A DNA stretch of 64,000 nt, from assembly GCA_942493235.1 (NCBI GenBank), contig OW818676.1:3782001-3846000 (forward strand), given 5' to 3'. The stretch's first letter is position 1. Each line of letters begins with the position of its first letter. Shown here in pieces: positions 53,623 through 61,307 of the stretch. Both the position numbers and the translations under genes were made by a program. The notes under the pieces were generated by a model. That model saw only the letters and a program-made list of their open reading frames with translations. It did not search any database and was not told where the DNA came from. This DNA is from ENR-C587 sp942493235 (lineage in GTDB: Bacteria > Bacteroidota > Ignavibacteria > Kapaibacteriales > UBA2268).

Positions 53623-56478
53623 ATGATTTATCTTCCATCTGAAAAACAGAAATTAATACCTATTTGCTCTACTGAGGTGTTAAATATTTTCCCTATTCAA
53701 GAAAATAACGGAAAATACTATCTCTACGATAGTAACGGAAATAAATTCTCAGAAGAAGATTTTGATATGATTTCGTATCCGATTTTAAAAAATACAATCG
53801 CCGAAAAAAGGTTTTCAAAGTATATAATTAACGATAATGGAAAAAATATCGTAAAAACTGAATATTCAAAATTAAAAGCTACAGCTAATGAGCTGATACC
53901 GTTTAATAAATCTATTAATTGGGGATATTGCGATAAGTCCGGCACTACAATTATTCCTGCCAAATATTATGAATCATTCGAATTTACCGAAGACATTGCT
54001 CTCGTTCGCGAAGGCTTGTATTACGCATTTATCAATAGAAATGGTGAACCGGCTGTTAATCAAAAATTCGATGATGCCTTTCAATTCAGCGAGGGCTTGG
54101 CAGCAGTTAAATTAAACTCAAGATACGGATTTATTGACAAAACCGGTAAAATCGTTATTGAGCCACAGTTTGACATGACAGGATATTTTACCGAAGGCTT
54201 AGCCAAAGTCTATATCAATGGCAAGCATGGTTATATTAATAAAAGTGGTGAGATTGCTATTCCCGCATCTTTTGAAGAATGCAACTGCTTCAGCGGCGGC
54301 TTAGCTCCTTATAGAGAATATGGTAAATGGGGCTTTATTGATAAAAGCGGAAATATTGCTATAAAAGCTATTTACGACGAAGTCGGGCTGTTCTATAACA
54401 AATATGCTTTAGTTAAGCTAAATTCAAAATATGGATATATCGATAAATCAGGCAATTATCTCTATGAACTGCAATTTGAAAATGCGTATGATATGTTTTC
54501 TGATTTTTCATATATCAAGCAAAACGGAAATTGGCAGATAATCAAAGATGATAAATCAGAACTTTTGCCGATTGATAATAAACATGTGATTGACAGAAAA
54601 CCTATTTTTACTGAAACTAAATCGTTTGTAGCAGAGCCCCCGCAAATTATTATTGAGCAATCCACTAACCTAACTGAAAATAATATAATAGATACACAAA
54701 TTGACTTAACTAACAATTCGTTACAAATTGGTGGCTCGGGCAGTAATTTAATCAGTGAGGATTTATTATTTAGAGTAAATGATGATATTCAAGTTGAAGA
54801 TGAGCTTACTCAGCTTTACATTATAGATGCAGTTCAGACTTTAGTAGATATTCTAAATTCGAATTTCATAAATGAAGATACTTTACCAATTAATCAATAT
54901 ATAAGCGAATTATACCCTTATGAAGAAAATGGCAAATGGGGCTATATTAACGAAATAGATGAGATTGCTATCCCTGCTACTTTTGATGCAGTCAGTTTGT
55001 TTAGCCAGGAACTTGCAACTGTCCGGCAAGGCAATCGCTGGGGCTTTATTGATAAAAACGGGAAATTTGTGATTAGACCGATATTCCTCTCTGCAAACAG
55101 TTTCGTAGATGATTTTGCTTTAGTCAGTATTGATGATATTAAATATTTCTTTATCAATAAAAATGGTAATAATCCATTTGATAAAAAGTTTGATGATGCT
55201 TCAGACTTTTCAAATGGCTTTGCGTTAGTTCGTTATAATTTTGACACTTACTTCCTTGATAAACGCGGAAATCTATTAACTAAAGCTGAATATCAAACTA
55301 ATCACCCGAAAACCAAGACTTCAAGCACTCGTAAAGTATTAGGATATTTGTTTCTAATAGGCATAGTAATTTACTATTTAGTATCACTTTTTAATGATAA
55401 AACAAGCTATACTAATTCTGACAATGATAATTATTATAATGAGATTTATTCGAATAAATACAAAATTATTAATATTCACTATAGAAACATGAAACTGAGT
55501 AATTATATAAATAATTATTCTCGTGCCGGTAAAATCACCCCATCAATTGCTTTCTATGATTATTATTATCGGAATGCAACTTATAATTATGTAATAAATT
55601 CTTTGGATTTGTTTACCAAAGATAACGACAGTATAAACATATACTTTATTTTAAGTTCTTCCTTAGTTGAGAATACAGATTATCCGTATTTCATGCTCAA
55701 AAACAATACTAATCTACACTCGGAATTAAAAATTCTTGATTTGGAAATCAAATACAATCAGAAAATCAGCTTAAACACTATATATTTGCCATTTAGTGAT
55801 TCGTTGCCACTGCCTACGGTATTAATCTGCTATAAAGATAAAATTATTCCTATTAATAATGCCTTTTCACAAAAAGAGTGGCAGATTACAAATGTTAGAA
55901 ATTATCTAAGTACCGCTATTGATAAAATAGTTTTAAAAACTACACCTAAAGAATTAGAAGTATTAAACATTAATACGGCAAAAGCTGAATTAATGCATAA
56001 TATGGATACTCTGCTTAAAAAGTCTTTGTATAATCCTCAGACCGATTCTTTCCCTCAAATTGCAAAGCAGAAAGGGAAACTTTACTCTTCGGGATTAATG
56101 GAAGTATCTTACAAATTTAATTCATTTATTACACCGGAATTTACCGATTCGTTAATTGGTTTTGATAAACAAAACAGAGAAACCGTATCTGCCAAAACTA
56201 TATTTTTCATCCAAGACATCAAAAAGTCAGTTATTAAAACATATAAGTCAGATAAGGAATTTTACAGTATTGAAATATTCTTCAATGAAAAATCTAAAAT
56301 TACTTCTCTTATTGATTTGAGCTCAGACAATATGATAATTAATGTCAAGGATAGAGCTGAGCAATACTACTTAAATGCACAATTTTTATTTACCGATAAA
56401 TATTTTCTATATTTTGAAGATTTAAAAACAGCTAAAGCATTTAAAAGCTATTTAGACAGCTTTAATTCCACTAATTAG
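53623..56478 (+). CDS. WG-repeat membrane protein
   Basis: The protein has about 951 aa. ATG 53623 has AGGAGTG 5 bases upstream; the longer open frame to 53548 lacks this. Residues about 80-330 carry WG beta-propeller-like repeats, for example 'YCDKSGTTIIPAKYY', 'YGFIDKTGKIVIEPQFD', 'HGYINKSGEIAIPASFE', 'WGFIDKSGNIAIKAIYD'. A second block is at about 430-560. A single membrane helix (about 590-605, 'LGYLFLIGIVIYYLVSLF') separates these cytoplasmic-side repeats from a 330-aa C-terminal domain that would lie outside. No signal peptide. WG repeats bind partners but the role is unknown. Confidence 0.88.
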   Translation: MIYLPSEKQKLIPICSTEVLNIFPIQENNGKYYLYDSNGNKFSEEDFDMISYPILKNTIAEKRFSKYIINDNGKNIVKTEYSKLKATANELIPFNKSINWGYCDKSGTTIIPAKYYESFEFTEDIALVREGLYYAFINRNGEPAVNQKFDDAFQFSEGLAAVKLNSRYGFIDKTGKIVIEPQFDMTGYFTEGLAKVYINGKHGYINKSGEIAIPASFEECNCFSGGLAPYREYGKWGFIDKSGNIAIKAIYDEVGLFYNKYALVKLNSKYGYIDKSGNYLYELQFENAYDMFSDFSYIKQNGNWQIIKDDKSELLPIDNKHVIDRKPIFTETKSFVAEPPQIIIEQSTNLTENNIIDTQIDLTNNSLQIGGSGSNLISEDLLFRVNDDIQVEDELTQLYIIDAVQTLVDILNSNFINEDTLPINQYISELYPYEENGKWGYINEIDEIAIPATFDAVSLFSQELATVRQGNRWGFIDKNGKFVIRPIFLSANSFVDDFALVSIDDIKYFFINKNGNNPFDKKFDDASDFSNGFALVRYNFDTYFLDKRGNLLTKAEYQTNHPKTKTSSTRKVLGYLFLIGIVIYYLVSLFNDKTSYTNSDNDNYYNEIYSNKYKIINIHYRNMKLSNYINNYSRAGKITPSIAFYDYYYRNATYNYVINSLDLFTKDNDSINIYFILSSSLVENTDYPYFMLKNNTNLHSELKILDLEIKYNQKISLNTIYLPFSDSLPLPTVLICYKDKIIPINNAFSQKEWQITNVRNYLSTAIDKIVLKTTPKELEVLNINTAKAELMHNMDTLLKKSLYNPQTDSFPQIAKQKGKLYSSGLMEVSYKFNSFITPEFTDSLIGFDKQNRETVSAKTIFFIQDIKKSVIKTYKSDKEFYSIEIFFNEKSKITSLIDLSSDNMIINVKDRAEQYYLNAQFLFTDKYFLYFEDLKTAKAFKSYLDSFNSTN

Positions 56479-56791
56479 TGCGAGTATATGCACTCGACTC
56501 AAAGCTTTTACCTTTGTTTGTGAGCCTGTGTAAGAAATTTGCTTATTAGGTGATTTTCCAGAACTTTTGTTAAATATACGTACTAATTGATATGATTATC
56601 TTAAAATGTCCATTAGAAAATAAGTTTAACCAGTAGAATAAGAATTCTAATGGACAATTTTAGATTATGTATAGGAATTTGGAATTAGGAAGTAGAAATC
56701 CATTCTTTTCTTACAACATCGATAGATGTTGAATATCGATAGAATGAAAGATGAAAGTTAAAATAGACTCCAATAAGACTTTCCCAAAGTG

Positions 56792-56870
56792 TGTCTTTCA
56801 GAACGAGGTGAAGAATCCAGATAAAGCTAAATGCGGATAATTATGGATTCTTCGTTGCTCTCAGAATGAC
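56792..56870. repeat. CATTCTGA/GAAGAATCC dispersed inverted repeat
   Basis: GTCTTTCAGAACGAGGTG-AAGAATCC is mirrored by GGATTCTTCGTTGCTCTC-AGAATGAC. Same family as 47854-47932, with matching 'AGATAAAGCTAA' centres. Confidence 0.85.
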
Positions 56871-57091
56871 GATTTGAAAAATTACAATTTATTAGACAGC
56901 CTCTTGCATTAGAGTAAAAAGGATTAATTCCAGTATTTACGAAGCCTCTTCAGCGTGGGGACGGCAAGAATTGATATGGCTATTTGGTTATAAAAATCAT
57001 ATCACTACTACTTGAAGTAATTTTATCATATATTTTTTCGGTGTATATTAAATAACATAAAAATATACTTAGGATTTAATAAAATATTTAC

Positions 57092-57099
57092 TATTTTTG
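57092..57099 (+). promoter_or_regulatory. Candidate Bacteroidota-type -7 element of mazG
   Basis: TATTTTTG fits TAnnTTTG and lies 25 bp before the mazG ATG, giving a leader of about 18 bases. No convincing -33 TTTG is seen, so confidence is low. Confidence 0.25.
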
Positions 57100-57123
57100 A
57101 GTTTTTAAATTAATGTTATAAAG

Positions 57124-57930
57124 ATGAACAACAAAATAAATATTCCTGAGCCAAAAGAGCCTAAATCTCTAATAGACCAATTTACGGCTTACTATGAATT
57201 AGTTCAAATTCTAAGAGAGAAATGCCCTTGGGATAATAAACAAACAAACGAATCAATAGCACCCTTGATATTAGAAGAAGCTCACGAGATGATTGAGGCT
57301 ATTCACAAAGGCAAAGACGAAGATTTTGCCAAAGAGCTTGGCGATGTACTTTTGCATATTGTTATGCACAGCATAATTGCCGAAGAGCGTGGTGCATTCG
57401 GTTTAATAGATGTATTAGAAAAAAACAGGAAGAAATTAGTTCATCGCCACCCGCATGTATTTGGCGATGTAAATGTTAATGGGCAGGAAGAAGTGCTTCA
57501 GAACTGGGAAGCTCTCAAAATGCAAGAAGGTCAGAAATCAATTTTAGACGGAGTCCCTAAAGCTATGCCTGCACTACTTAGAGCAGAAAGAATACAGCAT
57601 AAGGCTGCCAGAGTCGGCTTTGACTGGAAGGAAAGAGATGACGTATGGGCTAAAGTATTTGAAGAATTGCAAGAATTCCGAGATGAGCTAAACATCAACG
57701 ATATGGAAAAAGCAAAGCGTGAATTCGGCGATTTCCTTTTCGCATTGGTAAATATGGCAAGAATGTATGGCATAGTTGCCGAAGATGAACTAATTCGCAC
57801 AAATGATAAATTTACACAAAGGTTTCAATTTATTGAGAAGTCAGCAATAGATTCTGGAAAAATACTCAATCAGATGAGCCTTGAAGAAATGGATCAACTC
57901 TGGGACTTAGCTAAATCGAAAGGATTATAA
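57124..57930 (+). CDS. mazG: Nucleoside triphosphate pyrophosphohydrolase MazG
   Basis: The protein has 268 aa and two MazG domains, the usual layout. Domain 1: 'ILREKCPWDNKQTNESIAPLILEEAHEMIEAIHKG' with 'ELGDVLLHIVMHSIIAEE' (metal-binding EExxE..ExxD). Then 'RKKLVHRHPHVFGDV'. Domain 2: 'KVFEELQEFRDELN' and 'EFGDFLFALVNMARMYG'. It hydrolyses non-canonical and canonical NTPs to NMP and pyrophosphate. The stop overlaps the start of the next membrane-protein gene by one base (TAATG), so they are co-transcribed. Confidence 0.95.
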   Translation: MNNKINIPEPKEPKSLIDQFTAYYELVQILREKCPWDNKQTNESIAPLILEEAHEMIEAIHKGKDEDFAKELGDVLLHIVMHSIIAEERGAFGLIDVLEKNRKKLVHRHPHVFGDVNVNGQEEVLQNWEALKMQEGQKSILDGVPKAMPALLRAERIQHKAARVGFDWKERDDVWAKVFEELQEFRDELNINDMEKAKREFGDFLFALVNMARMYGIVAEDELIRTNDKFTQRFQFIEKSAIDSGKILNQMSLEEMDQLWDLAKSKGL

Positions 57931-59048
57931 TGCACAAAGTATTAAGCAAACAGAATTGGTTGCCGATTATAATACTCTTATTTGTCAACTCTTTATTTGC
58001 AGTTAAGTATGTATCTCGAGCTTTTGACTACGGAATACTTCTTAGTATTGCTTACCTGTTTTTCCAAATTTTTATTTTTTATTCTTATGAGAGATTCTCG
58101 GTTAAGCAAAAAAATGTTATGTTGCTCTATGTATTACCTCTCAGCTTTTTGATTATTCATATAATCGGATTTCATTATATTAACGTCGATTCTCTTCATG
58201 TCGATAGATGGAGCGTCATCATGGGCTTCTGGGATAATTTTCTAAATGGAATTTATCCTTATTATCCGGCCGGATTAAATGCAAATCCTCCGGGACCAAT
58301 GCCCTTTTATTTTGTATTGGCATTTCCTTTTTATCTTATCGGAGAAATCGGCTATTATTCAATTCTCGGCTTTGTGCTATTTTATTTGTTTATTCGTAAG
58401 CATGTAAAGGAAACTAAATATCAGTATTTACTGATTTCAATAGCAGCAATTTCACTAAGTATAAACTGGGAAATTGCAGTGCGAAGTACAATTTTTATCA
58501 ATGCTGTGCTATTTTTAATATTCTTTGTTTATGCTGAAAAAGCAGATTTAAATAATACTAAACATCTAATATTAATGAGCATTATATCAGGATTACTGCT
58601 TTCAACTCGATCAATATTTATTATATCAATGATATTATTCGTTTTGTATTTAATTAAAACCGAAAAAATAACTTATGCCAATTCAATTATTTACACTATT
58701 ATCAGTATTGTGTTTTACTTACTGCCTTTAGCATTTTTTGCTTTAATCTATCCTGAAGATTTTTGGAAAATTAACCCATTAATAGTGCAGTCGGACTTCT
58801 TAATTCCAAGTGGATATATAATTCTATTTATTGCAATTGCATTCGGGTTCGGATTTTTATGTAATTCGAGATATTGCTTCTTTATGAATATCGGGCTCTG
58901 CTTATTTATCTCGATTTTTATATATTTCGTTTATCATATTTTCGACTCAGGGTTCACTTTAGCTTATTTCGGTAGCAGAGCGGATATCTCCTACTTTATT
59001 TTCTGTTTACCGTTTTTACTGTATTCTCTAACTTTAGAAAAGGAATAA
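57930..59048 (+). CDS. Multi-pass membrane protein, GT-C-like
   Basis: The protein has 372 aa with about ten membrane helices. The loop 'DRWSVIMGFWDNFLNGIYPYYP' then 'NANPPGPMPFYFVLAFPFYL' (about residues 95-140) resembles the N-terminal loop of DUF2029/GT87-type polyprenyl-sugar-dependent glycosyltransferases, in which an acidic residue and an 'NxYPPxP'-type motif sit near the active site. Function is inferred only to that level. It starts within the mazG stop codon, so the two are translationally coupled, but no functional link between the two families is known to me. Confidence 0.82.
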   Translation: MHKVLSKQNWLPIIILLFVNSLFAVKYVSRAFDYGILLSIAYLFFQIFIFYSYERFSVKQKNVMLLYVLPLSFLIIHIIGFHYINVDSLHVDRWSVIMGFWDNFLNGIYPYYPAGLNANPPGPMPFYFVLAFPFYLIGEIGYYSILGFVLFYLFIRKHVKETKYQYLLISIAAISLSINWEIAVRSTIFINAVLFLIFFVYAEKADLNNTKHLILMSIISGLLLSTRSIFIISMILFVLYLIKTEKITYANSIIYTIISIVFYLLPLAFFALIYPEDFWKINPLIVQSDFLIPSGYIILFIAIAFGFGFLCNSRYCFFMNIGLCLFISIFIYFVYHIFDSGFTLAYFGSRADISYFIFCLPFLLYSLTLEKE

Positions 59049-59141
59049 TTTCATTTCTTGTATTAAAAAAGACTTATCAAATCTTGCAATGCAGTGGCTA
59101 CACCTTGATAGAAAATATTTTTTAATTAGAAAACGATATTA

Positions 59142-60269
59142 TTACATATTGAACTTAATATAGTGTTTACCGGGCAACTGCTTAACTAAATTCGAGAATT
59201 CCATACTTAATAATACAGATAATAGCTGGGGAATATCCATTTCGATTTTCCGTGCTAATTCATCTACATGCAGAGGCTCAGAATCAATATTATTATAAAT
59301 CAATCTTTGCTCTTGAGTCATTTCAATTTTATTAGTTGCCATACTTTGCTTAAAAGGCAAATCTTTGCCTGTAATCCTCATGTCATCTAATATATCTTCA
59401 GCAGATAGAGCGATATTTGCTATATTTCTTTTAATAAGGTTGTTAGTACCTTTGCTTCGCTCAGAATTGATTTTCCCGGGTACGGCATAGACTTCTCTAT
59501 GCTGCTCGAAAGCATTACGTGCGGTGTTCAGCGAGCCGCCCTTGTACGCACTTTCTACTACCACAGTGGCAAGAGCCATACCGCTAATAATTCTATTTCT
59601 TTGTAAAAAATACGGGGGGAGTGCATTTGTTCCGGGTTTATAGGTTGATATTACAGCTCCGCCTGATTCGATTATCTTATCTGCGTTCTTTAGAGACATC
59701 TGGGGGCTAATTCTATCAATACCCGAGGCAATTACCGCATAAGTAGTTCCTTTGTTCTTGATAGTCGCAAGATGGGCAATTGTGTCTATTCCGGTTGCCA
59801 TTCCGCTGATTATGCTTACTCCGGCATTAACAAATACTTCAGCAAACCTCTCGGCTACCATTTTGCCGTATTCCGTAGAGTGCCGTGTGCCAACCATTGA
59901 AATTATCGGAGCATTGTTCGGAGTAAATTCGCCTTTTACATAAAGTAATAATGGTGGAAAATCAATTTTTTTCAGTAATTCAGGGTAATTCTCATCCCAA
60001 TAGCTCACAATACTAATGCTTTGCTTATCGCATATTTCCATTATACTGTCAGCTTCATCGTTCAATATTTGATTCGGAGTGTCAAACAGCTCCAAATCGG
60101 TAAAGATATTTGATATTTTATTTAAGTCATGAAATTTAAGCAGATGAGCTATATCAGTCGATAATTCAATTTTTTGAATAGCGGAATTTGAGTTAAGATT
60201 TGGCAATAATGATATTGCTAATATACTCTTAATATCCCAATTATTTACTGACACTTTATTATTAGTCAT
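59142..60269 (-). CDS. dprA: DNA-processing protein DprA
   Basis: The protein has 375 aa, the normal length. The Rossmann-like DprA core shows 'YPELLKKIDFPPLLLYVKG', 'ISMVGTRHSTEYGKM', 'VSIISGMATGIDTIAHLATI', 'TYAVIASGIDRISPQM', 'QRNRIISGMALATVVVES' and 'GGSLNTARNAFEQHREVYAVPG'. A C-terminal winged helix (about 310-375, 'LIYNNIDSEPLHVDELARKIEMDIPQLLSVLLSMEF') completes it. It loads RecA on incoming single-stranded DNA in natural transformation. It is the only competence gene in the window. Confidence 0.95.
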   Translation of the reverse strand: MTNNKVSVNNWDIKSILAISLLPNLNSNSAIQKIELSTDIAHLLKFHDLNKISNIFTDLELFDTPNQILNDEADSIMEICDKQSISIVSYWDENYPELLKKIDFPPLLLYVKGEFTPNNAPIISMVGTRHSTEYGKMVAERFAEVFVNAGVSIISGMATGIDTIAHLATIKNKGTTYAVIASGIDRISPQMSLKNADKIIESGGAVISTYKPGTNALPPYFLQRNRIISGMALATVVVESAYKGGSLNTARNAFEQHREVYAVPGKINSERSKGTNNLIKRNIANIALSAEDILDDMRITGKDLPFKQSMATNKIEMTQEQRLIYNNIDSEPLHVDELARKIEMDIPQLLSVLLSMEFSNLVKQLPGKHYIKFNM

Positions 60270-60357
60270 TTGATTACTTTCAAATATGCAAATTAGAATA
60301 TTACAAAGATAAGAATTTATTTGATATACAAAAATATAATTGATATATTAATACAAA

Positions 60358-60396
60358 AAAAGAGCCATATTAAATCAATAATATAGCTCTTTTAAA
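60358..60396 (-). terminator. Terminator of the 60.4-61.3 kb gene
   Basis: AAAAGAGC (60358-60365) and GCTCTTTT (60386-60393) form the outer stem, with ATATT/AATAT inside. A tracts on the plus strand give a U run on the minus transcript, 20-50 bp after the stop. Confidence 0.75.
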
Positions 60397-60413
60397 ATAA
60401 TATCTTACAAGTA

Positions 60414-61295
60414 TTACTTAGTCAAATAAGATATTGCAAATCTTACATCTACACTAAGTTGAAATACGTTTACTTTCCAGTCTTGATTTGATACATCGGT
60501 CAAAGCTAAGTTATAAAAAGCACCAGGAATGATTGAAATTGAATTCGGTAAAGTTATCTCTAACTGAATTCCTGCTTTTAGCCCGAATCTCATTGATTTA
60601 GCCTCTTCAATATCACCATCAAATACATTAATAGTTCTACCATCATCAGAATATGTCCAGCCTCTTGCTGCTGCTTCGGCAGGCTCTAAAGGAATAAACT
60701 GAACATTGTCCGGAGTAAGAATCGTATATTTCTGTGAATTTGTCTTTGTCATTATATAGTCAACAGTTGGACCAACTGTCAAGGCAAGTGCACCTAAATT
60801 CGGAATTAACAAAGCTCTGAATTTATACATTAAGTCTAAACTCAATGCGTTATACTTAACTTCATTTTCGTTTCTTGTTACACTTTTCAGTACAACATAA
60901 TTGCCTGTAATAGGGTCTTTTAATCGTGAACCAAAATTATCACCATCTCTTACAAATTTTGCTGGATAGGTATTATATAGTATTCTTGCTACGAATGAGT
61001 GTTTTGTTGATTCAATCGGTCCTAAAAATTGCTCATAGAAAGCTCCGACATGAAAACCACTTGAAGAACCATTTTCGAAATTCGGACAAAGTACGTCTTC
61101 GGCAAATGTAGATAAATCGGCACTATGATTAGCTTTATTATATCCGAAAACAGGACCTAAATAGAAAGCTGCTTTGTTTTTTGCAATCTCAAGTGGATTG
61201 TCAATCAAACTACCAACTTCTGTCCCTTGCCCAAAACTCGCACTTGAAGCAAGTATAAAGAAACTTAATCCAAAAAGTAAATACCGTATGTTCAT
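60414..61295 (-). CDS. Outer-membrane beta-barrel protein
   Basis: The protein has about 293 aa. ATG 61295 is preferred because AGGTG lies 7 bases upstream; the open frame reaches 61304. Signal peptide: MNIRYLLFGLSFFILASSASFG. The mature chain shows alternating aromatic barrel strands ('AAFYLGPVFGYNKANH', 'SGFHVGAFYEQFLGP', 'NALSLDLMYKFRALL', 'LALTVGPTVDYIM', 'SMRFGLKAGIQLEITL', 'VFQLSVDVRFAIS') ending in an aromatic/Lys terminus. It is a PorT/OMP_b-brl-type barrel. It begins 12 bp after the stop of the giant T9SS protein gene, so the two are an operon, perhaps a surface protein and its membrane partner. Confidence 0.85.
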   Translation of the reverse strand: MNIRYLLFGLSFFILASSASFGQGTEVGSLIDNPLEIAKNKAAFYLGPVFGYNKANHSADLSTFAEDVLCPNFENGSSSGFHVGAFYEQFLGPIESTKHSFVARILYNTYPAKFVRDGDNFGSRLKDPITGNYVVLKSVTRNENEVKYNALSLDLMYKFRALLIPNLGALALTVGPTVDYIMTKTNSQKYTILTPDNVQFIPLEPAEAAARGWTYSDDGRTINVFDGDIEEAKSMRFGLKAGIQLEITLPNSISIIPGAFYNLALTDVSNQDWKVNVFQLSVDVRFAISYLTK

Positions 61296-61307
61296 AGTAA
61301 ACACCTA

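Larger units (their letters stand above)
56479..57123. other. Intergenic composite repeats upstream of mazG
   Basis: This 645-bp gap has no supported gene. It includes a CAACATC-GATA-GATGTTG hairpin (56716-56733) after a GGAATT purine run, an inverted repeat of the GAAGAATCC family (56792-56870), and 'TTCAGCGTGGGGA' near 56945. A TATTTTTG -7-like motif is at 57092-57099. Confidence 0.7.
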
